The notes beneath the pieces are model-generated. The model did no database searches, was not told where the DNA came from, and worked only from the letters and a program-made list of their open reading frames with translations. A stretch of 64,000 nt of DNA from Hofstenia miamia. Taxonomy: Eukaryota > Xenacoelomorpha > Acoela. Shown piece by piece: positions 11,243 to 23,200 of this stretch (position 1 is its first letter; each line of letters begins with the position of its first letter). The stretch spans positions 708,945-772,944 of the forward strand of contig SCFE01000032.1 of NCBI GenBank assembly GCA_004352715.1, read 5' to 3'. The position numbers and the translations under genes were made by a program.

Positions 11243-14200
11243 GTATGTTGAATTATAATTTAGAATTTTAGTTCAATTATTTTTAACACATTTTCCTAGT
11301 TCTTATTTTCTATTATAATTCAACATTTATAAATATCGATGTTAGTAATTAAAAAAGCCATACTTGTCATTGCCGATGTCTTTACTACTTTATTTCCTAC
11401 CAAGTGCAGGATATATATATATATAGTTTTCATGCACACCAGAGTAACCATAACTCTAACAATATCATGTTTATGTATTTATATAAACTTTTGGTCAATT
11501 TATCTTAAGTAAAATGTAGTAATCTGCAAATTTTAGTTGCATAGACGTTTTGAACCTTTAGATATTTGGCGACTAAATTATCTACTTTTTCAACATATAC
11601 CCTAAGCAACTTATGCTTAGCTTCAATATTGAGTGGAATTTGTCATTTCCTTGAGTGGCTTTATTTATTATTTGCCTACTTCTAGTGTTGCATGTTTGAA
11701 AGAAGAGTGGTCGAATTGATACATTTGTGCCAGATGCTCATCAATTTGGTACACAACGAAAAATCGCGAAGTGTGGCCTGGGGCGGCGTTTAGCAACGGC
11801 AGGTACTGTTTTCTAGTATCGACCAGCTCACGCGCTTTTCGTGTTTACTAGTGACTAGTTGTTTGTATCTTTGTACATACGCATTGTATATAAGACACAC
11901 CAAAGCATCTGTAAATAGAGAAAAAGTTCAGTTCAATCGTGTTCTCTTGTTACTTAGTTAGAATAACTGTTGCTCTAGTAAATGTTCACCTAAGCGACCT
12001 TCTGCTTTGATATTAAGTCCTCTGGCATAGTTCTTTCTAGATTCAACCTGGTGCTTCTACAATTTCTAACCTAGAGTATGATCATTTTTCTCTTTAAAAA
12101 TTGTTGAATAGAATTAATTTGCTTCCATTAGTCTAACAGAGCTTGATAATTGCGAATCAGTTCTACGATTTTGTACAAAGGTGCATTCCGTCTTGATTAG
12201 ATGAATATTGAGCCTTAGTGAGGATCAGAACTCTGCAAATGCAAAATACATTGATTTCAGGCATTAATATACCTTTTTTCTGCTGAATTATACAAAATTC
12301 AAGCAAATTAGACAAAAATGCAAACAAATTAAACAAATGTCGTTCAATGAAAGCAATTTAAAGAAGGTGCAAGAAAATTAAGCAATTCCTGCTAATACCA
12401 ATTGAATAATGACCGCTAATTTTTTAGAATATAAAAAGTCTGTGTTGGAAAAATATTTAGGTAAAACTTTTCTGAAATGGCAATCAGTAAACCTTTCAAA
12501 ATATATGTGTACAGAATAAGGAAAAGAATAAAAACTGGGTGAAAATATGTTACATCGCACAATTTTACACATTTGTAAATCAATTAATATTCATAGCACT
12601 TTTAATAGTTTCATTGTACACGAAATTCCATTAAAAACAATTTTTCCACAACGCTTACGGGTCTGCCAGGTCACATTTGATTCATATAAAAGTGAAGGCA
12701 ATAAATGTGCGCAAAAAATAATTGAGTCAGTCAAATGCCATGTGTACCTTACATAGCTTTTAGTCTTTTAGAAATTGAATGGGAATATTCAAACAATGGA
12801 TTTACAAACCTCAACCGGAATCCAAAGTATAGTGTAGTTTAGGTAATAATTTCTATTGTAAAATCATCTTTTGTTAATTTATTAAAAACGACATTTAGAC
12901 ATCAAAAACCTCACTTTTTCTACACAGCTGCAATCGCGCAATGATCAAGATTTTCCCTTATTTAACCGGGTCATGCCATGGCATGCCTAAAATTTATTGA
13001 TTAAGTCAGTGATTGAAACTCGCAATTTAGTGATAGACATTTTGTTAGTATTAATTTTCTATTCAGCTTATATATTCAAGTTTGATGGAAACGTTGTAGT
13101 CTAGGCTAGTCCTGTGTAGTGTAAAACATGAAATATTCAGATAGAAATAATTTGCAGCCGTTGAAATTAGCATCTTTCAAAATTATTCATCATCTCTTTT
13201 GTTTAAGACATATAATTGTATTTACTATAGAAATTCGCTAGTTTGAAAGAATATAAAATTCTAAAAACCGTGCTTGTGAGTGTCGAGCAGTGTTTGAAAA
13301 AACCGACAGGATTGCTGCTAAGATTTCGCAATATCAGAATTCAATTGAGAAATATGATTTGCACGCTTCACACAAGGGTCGAATTTGAACCTACCATTGA
13401 TTCTTATTCGGATTGTCAAAATTTATTATGGGTAGTTTTGATTGTTTCAATTGTGCATTTGTCCTACCTTAAGGATTTCATTTAAAACTTTCCTATGGTA
13501 TTATTGGGCATGAAATATTTGTTTATATAAATATAATATGCTTAGCGCATAGAATATTATTCTTTCATCTCTTCTACTGTATAGAAGCAGATGTAACTTT
13601 ATGTAGTATTTTCAAATGCATTGGGCGTAAGACTTTAATTTTATGTCTTATCACTAAATCGCATTTTACGAATATCTTGCTAAGGACTCATAGTATCAAT
13701 TATATTTTTAGAATGCAGCTGATATCAAGAAACTAAAAGCAGCCGGCATTTGTACTATTAAAGGGGTCCATATGACAACAAGAAAGCGCTTATGTAGCAT
13801 TAAAGGTATTTCAGAAGCTAAGATGGAAAAGATTAAAGAAGCTGCTGCCAAAATTGCGGTGCGATTTGTGCAAACATAATAACTTTTCTAATTGATATAA
13901 TACAGAGTGCTGCAAAAAAAACGAAACCCAGATTCAAAATCTTGTATCTCGAAGAATAATGAAACTATCATATTTTCACAAGTATCAATCTATTTTTCTA
14001 CCTTTTGCTCATTATTGGTAAAATTTTCAAATGAAATTTATCTACAGTGCCAGAGCAATGGCTTTTCAAAATAATGTTGTAAAATTTTTGCTTGACATAG
14101 AGGTAACAATTCGAATTTTGTGTTTTGCTTTACCTAATAATTGTTGAAGAATGAGATATTCAAATAACTTTTTTATGCTATTAGTATCTTAGATACTTAA

Positions 14201-17200
14201 TGTTGCATAAGAAACATATATCTGCATAAAAAACTCACACATTTTTATCCTTCTAAACCGTAAGGAATGCACCTATCAAAAGAGCAAACAAAGTTTCTGC
14301 AACGTGGAAGTATTCAAGATGTTCAAGCTTTATTTGAAGAACAGTTTCCAGATAACCTTCTCCTACCAAGACTAAAATTTGTGTAAAAATATCGAAAATA
14401 AATTGTTAATAATAAATGTTTTCATATTTCGTACCCATGTCAAGTGTAGTATTTGCAAAACAAGCTTCTTGAATAAGCTTTTATTCAACGATCTAAAATA
14501 GAAACTTAAATGAATAACAATAACATTGAATGATAAATATAAATCATAACATTCCTCCACATCTGTCCTCTCTGTTCTTGAGTTCAATGCTTTCAAGTGT
14601 TGGTATTGTAATCTTTTAAATAAGTCGGCTTTCGTCTTATACGAGTCGATCTTCTTAATTCTCCTTGATTCTCAACGTTTGTTTCACGACTTTTTTCTTG
14701 AATAACTGTCTGTTCAAAAGTTATTTCCGGTATGCCATGTGTGTTAGATTGCTGAACCCTTTGTTCTTCATTAGTTCTTTCTTCTACTACTTCCATGTTT
14801 CTTGTTGGACTTTCTGGTTCTCTTGGATTTCCATATTCTGCCCCTTTAGCTTCATTGAAGGTGGCAGGTTCGTTTACAATCTGCTGTCTATTACTAAATT
14901 CTTGTTTTCGGCCGGAATAAGACACTGTACTGTTCTTACCATTACGATAGCATACTTCGATGATTCTTTCATTGTCAATATTCCCCGATTTTGACTTTAC
15001 TAACTAATGGATCTGACTTGACTACTCGAGCAAAATTCCTCAGATATGCAAATTTGCGTTCTTGGACCAGTCTGGAATATCGAAAGTTCTACCACAATAT
15101 CTGTTGTACGCCAAAAATCTTTTGTGTGTTGTTTCATTTGTTGCCGTGCATAGGAGAGATCTTATTGAGGCTAATGCTTGACTGAGCATACTCTCCCACG
15201 CTTCTTCCGGCAGATTCTTAGAAAGAATGGAATGGAAATGGCTTTCCAAATTACACCGTTTGCCTTCTCACATTGACCATTTCCCTGAGGGTGATAAGGA
15301 GACGTGCGGGATTGAGAAATGCCATTTTGTTTGCAGAGATTGGTAAACTCAACTGACTGGAATTGTGTTCCACGATCAGAATGCAGAGATAGAGGAAAAT
15401 CAAAAATGTTGAACAGCTGTTCCAGCCGCTCAATAATCACCTCAGATGTAGTTTTTGACAGTGGGAACGCAAACAGAAAACGACTGTATTCATTGACTAC
15501 TGTAGGAATGAAGCGATTTCCCGTGCCCGCAGCAGATTTATTGGGACCCATCAAATCAATAGACAGACGTTCAAATGGCTTGGTTGACTTGATTAAATGG
15601 GCGTCAATGGAAAGTTTCTTTCGAAAAGAAGGTTTGAGTTGATGACAAACAGCACATGATGCGACCAAGTTTTTTACATCTTGCAATGAGAAAGGCAAGT
15701 TGTTTGTTCTCACATAATGCCACAACCTGGTAATTCCTGGATAGGAATTAGGAAATTTCCACCATCTAGTGATCATGTAGCCGTAACTTTCGACCTTAAG
15801 AACGTCTATTATCATCTCGAAGTAAGACCATCACACCATTGCAAAACTACTTTCCTTGCTCATAACAGCCAACGATACGAGTTTTTGAAAGCCCCATGGG
15901 GTTATCATATTCGGCTCCCCCGTGCCAACTCCTTACTAATTTCTTGATTCGGCCTCTACGACCATATGTACATTCATCTTGGGCACTCGTAGATAACATT
16001 TTGATCATCTTCCACCCTAGGTTTTTTAACAGAATTATCAAATGATCGTGAGATTGAACTACTAGGTATCAAATGTATTCGCGTAGACACCACATCCCAA
16101 CCATTCCCTTTCTTGGATTTCACCTAGACTCTATTATTTCAGCCACTCAAGACTGTTTTGATATTACGCATATCATTGCAGAACTCCCTATCTTCCGATT
16201 GTCAACCAAACAGCGCCAAATTGTATTAGGTCACTTATTCTTCATATGGCCATTTATAGGAACATATAATATCATTTCCCCTCTGTACAACCCAGAGTCA
16301 CCAAAGACTGGTCTGCACAAGTTTTTAACCACGACTCCCTAACAAAGCTTTCCTCTGATGTTTCCTCTCTGCAATCCCAAATGTTCTCCTACAGTGCTGC
16401 TGCCTCGCGTTCTGTCTCATCTCTCCCCAATAATCCTGCTCCGAGTTTCACACCCATGCTTGCTCCTCCTTCTGCTCTACCGCATCCTCCCAAGCAGTCT
16501 ATCCCTTCATCAACTAACCGTAATCGTCCTCATCCAGTTTTTGGTTCTAGTGCTTCCTGCCGTCTCCCTGCTGTTCCTATTAGTTCACTTCCGCCGCCTC
16601 CCCGCAAAGCTCATATCTATGTTGGCCGTTTTGCTGCTTCTGTGTCCACCTCAGATGTTGCTGACCACCTTCGTTCGTCCTCTCTACAATTTGATGATGT
16701 CATTTCCATTCCTCCACGTCCTGACTCTCCATTTGTATCCTTCCATGTTGTTTGCNNNNNNNNNNNNNNNNNNNNNNNNNNNNNNNNNNNNNNNNNNNNN
16801 NNNNNNNNNNNNNNNNNNNNNNNNNNNNNNNNNNNNNNNNNNNNNNNNNNNNNNNNNNNNNNNNNNNNNNNNNNNNNNNNNNNNNNNNNNNNNNNNNNNN
16901 NNNNNNNNNNNNNNNNNNNNNNNNNNNNNNNNNNNNNNNNNNNNNNNNNNNNNNNNNNNNNNNNNNNNNNNNNNNNNNNNNNNNNNNNNNNNNNNNNNNN
17001 NNNNNNNNNNNNNNNNNNNNNNNNNNNNNNNNNNNNNNNNNNNNNNNNNNNNNNNNNNNNNNNNNNNNNNNNNNNNNNNNNNNNNNNNNNNNNNNNNNNN
17101 NNNNNNNNNNNNNNNNNNNNNNNNNNNNNNNNNNNNNNNNNNNNNNNNNNNNNNNNNNNNNNNNNNNNNNNNNNNNNNNNNNNNNNNNNNNNNNNNNNNN

Positions 17201-20200
17201 NNNNNNNNNNNNNNNNNNNNNNNNNNNNNNNNNNNNNNNNNNNNNNNNNNNNNNNNNNNNNNNNNNNNNNNNNNNNNNNNNNNNNNNNNNNNNNNNNNNN
17301 NNNNNNNNNNNNNNNNNNNNNNNNNNNNNNNNNNNNNNNNNNNNNNNNNNNNNNNNNNNNNNNNNNNNNNNNNNNNNNNNNNNNNNNNNNNNNNNNNNNN
17401 NNNNNNNNNNNNNNNNNNNNNNNNNNNNNNNNNNNNNNNNNNNNNNNNNNNNNNNNNNNNNNNNNNNNNNNNNNNNNNNNNNNNNNNNNNNNNNNNNNNN
17501 NNNNNNNNNNNNNNNNNNNNNNNNNNNNNNNNNNNNNNNNNNNNNNNNNNNNNNNNNNNNNNNNNNNNNNNNNNNNNNNNNNNNNNNNNNNNNNNNNNNN
17601 NNNNNNNNNNNNNNNNNNNNNNNNNNNNNNNNNNNNNNNNNNNNNNNNNNNNNNNNNNNNNNNNNNNNNNNNNNNNNNNNCTGTGAAACTCTCTTTGTTC
17701 AAGTCCATTCCTCGCGCCATTCTTCTCTACGCGTCTCCTTGTTGGTGGCCTTCTCGTGCTTTGTTCCACTCCATGGAACGTTTCCAGAAACGCGCTTTCA
17801 AATGGATTTCCTCTTTGGACTATAAAGACGCTCTGCTGAAATTCTCCACTCTCCCGCTGTCACTCTACTTCCATGCCTGTGATCTCCTTCTGTTCAATCG
17901 ACTACTGACTCGCAAATTGGATCTTGATCCTTTTGATTTCATTAAGTTCTCCAATTCCTGCTGCACTCGCTCTGATGATGTTGTCACCTTCTCCATTCGT
18001 TGTACAAAGAAACATCGCACCCTTCACTCGTTTTTCAATCGTGCTTGTACTGCTGCTAATTACATCTTGACTCGCAACCCTCCAACAGCGATTGATTTCT
18101 TTTCCCCACCACCGAGCTTCAAGAAATCTTTGATGGCTTTCCTCTTTGCTGAGCCCTTCTCCGACTTCGCCTACTCTTCCATTTGCTCCTATTTCATCTC
18201 CTGTGACTGTCCTCGCTGCCGTAAAACTTGACTTGTTTTTATTTTCTTGTTGTGTATGCCTTCAGCGGCTAAATAAAGTCATTGATTATTATTATTATTA
18301 TTATCTCTGTGGCGAGGGTTGTATTATACCTGCAGTGGTAGATAAAGTAGAGCCAGAAATAATAATAATAATAATAATAATAATTGACGAAGAAGCTGGT
18401 GAATGTCAGAGATACGGAGGTGAGCGATCTTCTGAAAGTAAGAGTGAATGTTAGGTACTGCAGAGTCTGGCAGGTTAAGTGTGAAATTAGCTAAGCGTAT
18501 GTTAGAGAGAACCATCGGTTGAGGCGGCGGTTTGCTGCACGATAGTTGACGAAGAAAAATTATCCACCGGAACTGGTGTAGAATGGATTAGAGGGTCCAG
18601 AGTGAAGGTCGGAGTAATGTCCAGTTGTGAAGCCGGCTGATAAATTGTCGAGAGTGTAGAGAAGGCGGTGGAGGATAAATTTAAATCATCAAATTCGGTG
18701 ACATGTGGGAGCAGAGTACTATTTGGCTGGCTTGTAAGATTTAGAGTGGTTTTGGGAATTGTCAGTTCTGCGCTGGGTGTCTCATCCACGGTTTGATCGG
18801 GAGAAGGCGGGATAATATGTAGGCTTTGGTGCCGGTGGGATATGCGGGATTCCGAGCTGCTGGAGCTCACGAGAGTGGGTGGCTCGTATAGTAGCAGGCC
18901 GTCCGTATGTGATTGCGGCAATAAGGATGCGTGTTCGGGTAGAGATGATTGTTCGGAGAGATTCTGATAGAGCGTCATATTCTGCGAAAACAGCAAAGAG
19001 GACCTCGATCTCGTATCGATCTCTGGGAGGAGTTCGTGGAGATTTGATAAGAGTGTTGATCTGCTGACTACGAGAGAAATCGAATCACTAGCGAATAGTT
19101 TGATTGATAGAAGAGGTGCAGAAGATGATTGGGTAGCTGTAGGATGTAACTGAGCGTCCTGTGTAGCAGGTTGATTAGGGCGTCGTTGCTCAAGATCATC
19201 GAGACGTTGGGTAATACGATCCAATAAATCTACAATTCTAGAGTTGGGTTGATTTTGCTGCGTCATAGAGCGTGTGATAGGCGGACTCCAAGTTGACTCC
19301 AGTATGGTAAAAAAATTATTTTCTCTTCACACAGAAATCTTTCTGGGATAGAGCTGAGCCAATAGCAAAACCCGATGCATCTGTTTCCAACAGGATAGGC
19401 TTATTATTCGATGGAATGGAGAGAGATGATGCAGCTGTCTTTTTTTATTGCGTTGATTCTGGAAATAACTTTTGGTGGCAGAGGAAAGCTTTTCTACTCT
19501 TGCGCTTCGAGAAGAGGTTTGATTTTCTTGGAATATCAATTAACCGACTTTGCGTTGTAAGCAAAGAATCCTAAAAGCCGTTTAAGTTGTTTTGAGTCAT
19601 TAGGCACTGGAAAATCGAGTAATCCTTGTAATCTCTCGAGATCTGGCCTCTTAGAACCTGCGGAAATTATGTGTCTCAGCAGAGAAATGGCAGATTTTCC
19701 GATTACGCATTTCTTGAGGTTGAGAGTAAGACCATAGGCTGTAGCGGCTTCAAGAAATAAATTGACATTGCGATTATGGTCTTCTTTGTTCTGACCACCA
19801 ATGATGACGTCGTCAAGGTATGGCATAGCACATTCTTTGAGCTGATTTGTCTTGATAAAATCCATTATACGCTGGAATGCAGGAACTGCATTTGTCAACC
19901 CAAACGGTAGACTTGTGAAATAGTAAAGTTTCCCATCGCATTCAAAAGCTGTAAATTTGCGATCTTCCAGTTTAAGCGGGATTTGGTGATACGCGGATTT
20001 TAAATCCAGCTTTGAGAAAACTGAAAACTTTGTTGTTTTGTTCAATAATTCGTCTTTGTCAGGAAAGGGATAGGCATCAAGTTCAGTGAATCTATTAACT
20101 GTCTGAGAATAATCAATAACCATCCTCCATTTTGGTTTGTAGACTACAAAAGCTTGAGCTCGCCGCGCTGAACTGGACTTCTCAATTATGCCCTCAAAGA

Positions 20201-23200
20201 GCAATCGGTCAATTTCGGCACGCATGAATTTTGCGTCTTCTGGCTTTGCCTTTCTTGCTTTTGTCACAACTGGTTTAGCACTGTAAACACATTCATTGAA
20301 GATGTCGTGTGGAATCACGTTCATTGATGGAAATTCTTGTGTTGTAGCTACCATTGAAGAAATCGACAATCCCTCTCTCTGTCCACGGAAATCAAATGTA
20401 ACAGATGAATGTTGCGTTAACACGTCCAGACCAATAATGCATTCAGCAAGAAGTGAATCAACAACAGAGAAACAGATAATATAGTAGAAACCGTGGAATG
20501 AAAGCAATGTTCCACACTTGCCAATGATGGGAAATGGTTGGCCTGATGCCAATTTCGTTGTAGATTGCTTTTTTTTACAGTTAGCCCCAACTACTTGCAA
20601 ACGGATGACTTGATAGTATCGATCTCTGGGAGGAGTTCGTGGAGATTTGAAAAGAGTGTTGATCTGCTGACTACGAGAGAAATCGAATCACTAGCGAACG
20701 GTTCGATTGATAGAAGAGGTGCAGAAGATGATTGGGTAGCTGTAGGATGTAACTGAGCGTCCTGTGTAGCAGGTTGATTAGGGCGTCGTTGCTCAAGATC
20801 ATCGAGACGTTGGGTAATACGATCCAATAAATCTACAATTCTAGAGTTTGGTTGATTTTGCTGCGTCATAGAGNTGGCTTTGCCTTTCTTGCTTTTGTCA
20901 CAACTGGTTTAGCACTGTAAACACATTCATTGAAGATGTCGTGTGGAATCACGTTCATTGATGGAAATTCTTGTGTTGTAGCTACCATTGAAGAAATCGA
21001 CAATCCCTCTCTCTGTCCACGGAAATCAAATGTAACAGATGAATGTTGCGTTAACACGTCCAGACCAATAATGCATTCAGCAAGAAGTGAATCAACAACA
21101 GAGAAACAGATAATATAGTAGAAACCGTGGAATGAAAGCAATGTTCCACACTTGCCAATGATGGGAAATGGTTGGCCTGATGCCAATTTCGTTGTAGATT
21201 GCTTTTTTTTACAGTTAGCCCCAACTACTTGCAAACGGATGACTTGATAAAACAGTTTGTTGACCCAGGATCAATTTCATTCTCACCCAGCCCAATAACC
21301 TCGCAAATGCCGTTCAAAGAAGCCGCACAAAGCACAGATGCTAATTGATTGTCTTCGTCACTTGATTCACCAGTCTCGTATTTCTTGGTGATAGCTGCCG
21401 CTGATCCAGACCTGCAAACTTTAGCCCAATGCCCAAGTTTACCACACGTAAGACAATTGCTACTCTTTGCAGGGCACTTTAAACGCCGGGGATTCTAAAG
21501 ACCGCAATATATACACTTTGATGATGAAGATAACTTGTCGTTAATGTGTGAATGTTTCTCCTTAACTGTTGACGTATTTGAGGAAAAAGCTACTTGAGGG
21601 CCAAATATTGCCTCAGAAGTTGAAGGTGGACCAAACGATTTTGAAATTCCTGTTGACAGCTCAATGGCGTTGGCTAGAGTTAAACAATTTGTCTAATGAG
21701 GCTTCTGTGTCAGATAATTCCAGAAGTCAGTCTCGCTCTGATACTGTCCGAACGTAAACCAGAGACAAGTCCATCCCAAAGCAGTGGTTCTTTAAGTTGA
21801 AGAGCTTTTGAGCGGTACACTCGTATCGTTCAGCAAGAATCGTTTAACGACGTCAGTAACAATTTCTTCTGTTCCTTGCTTGCATGTAAGAACTTGATGT
21901 CGTGAATATATCACGCGGGTTTGGTGTTTTGAATTGAGAGTCAAGCAATTTCATTGCTTCTGCGAAGTTGTTGCACTTTGTAGAATGTCGAATAGCCCTG
22001 CCCCAGCATATGACCTCAGGAATGTCAATTTGTGGGCATCTTCCGTGATTTCATTGATGGACAGCCCATCAGTAAAGCATTGCTTCCACCATCGCCATTG
22101 TTCATTGGAGAGGTTGGCTTGAAGTTCTGGCGGTTTGAACTTCATCGTGATACTTGAAGATCGTTGAATAAAATTGTAGTATTTGGCACTGTAGATCAAT
22201 TTCATTTGAAAATTTTACCAATAATGAGCAAATGTAGATAAATAAAGTGATGCTTGTGAAAATGTGATAGCTTCATTAGTCTTCGATATACAAGATTTTG
22301 AATCTGGGTTTCGTTTTTTTGCAACACCCTGTATATAAGAACAGGGATTTATTTTAGTTGCGAAATTATAATGAACAATCTTTGTGTTTCTTTTCTGTTC
22401 TATATTGGTTCTTTGATTAGGTAAATGGATTTTTGACGGCGTTGGAAGTCAGCGATAAACGTAAGGAAGTTTTCAAAATTGGATTTGGAGCCAATGAACT
22501 TAAGTATGAAGAAATGATTATAAATTTAATTTTGTGTAGCAAACTTTTAGGCGGTGGTCTTGAAAGTATGGCAATTACAGAGGCTTTTGGAGGTTAGTAA
22601 AATTTTCGTTTTTTATTAAAAACCATTATTTCATTACGATTGATTTATCTTTCCTCTATTTTTGTAGTATATGCAATTACGTTTAAGTTATGAAAAATTC
22701 CCAAATTAGCTACATTATTGCTGTAAAAATTTTTCCCAACATCACGTTGAAACAAAAGTAAATTGTTTATCAAATTTTTAAATTTGAATTTTGTATATTT
22801 GTGTTGCTTTATATTTTAATTATTCATTGTTTGCTTAGAGTTTCGCACTGGAAAAACTCAAATGTCACATACTCTCTGCGGTTTGTACAATATTTATGAA
22901 TTTTGTATTTTTTTGTATTTTAAATTTTCTATATGTCAGTTGCTAGAATTATTTTTTGTAAATTTTTCGTATTCAATTGTTATTTCCTTTTGATTGGGAT
23001 ACTTTTTGTTTATAACAGAATTCTGCTTTGCAATTAGAACTTGCCGTGCCGCATATGTTTCGTCTTGAGACATCCGCGCCTAAATTTCATTTAGTTGTTT
23101 ATCTAAACATTTTATTTGCAATGATATAAATGTAATTTTAATAGGCTTGTTTGCCTATTTTTTGAAGTGCGATCTAAATAGTTATCATTTTATTAAAAAA

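Larger units (their letters stand above)
13901..22333. mobile_element. 8.4-kb composite bounded by about 150-bp terminal inverted repeats
   Basis: 13901-14051 and the reverse complement of 22185-22333 align along their whole length: both open TACAG(A/G)GTG(C/T)TGCAAAAA, share 'cgaaacccagattcaaaatc' and 'ttgctcattattggtaaaat', and end 'ctacagtgcc'. The outermost dinucleotide is TA on both sides, as expected for a Tc1/mariner-type TIR plus target duplication. Inside the left TIR is a transposase stub. Most of the interior is a reversed gypsy gag-pol whose gag start lies only 39 bp from the right TIR, with no LTR in between. The whole composite sits in DMC1 intron 2. That it once moved as one unit is not shown. 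Confidence 0.8.

Noticed and set aside
16381-18231. A single 616-codon protein
   Set aside because: Its middle is the 925-N gap. The two ends are ORF1 and ORF2 of a LINE, so they are not one protein.
22981-23080. Possible extra DMC1 exon after exon 5 ('..acagaattctgctttgc')
   Set aside because: The translation does not match DMC1, and exon 5 joins exon 6 at 32083 in frame with the expected V-T-C-Q sequence.
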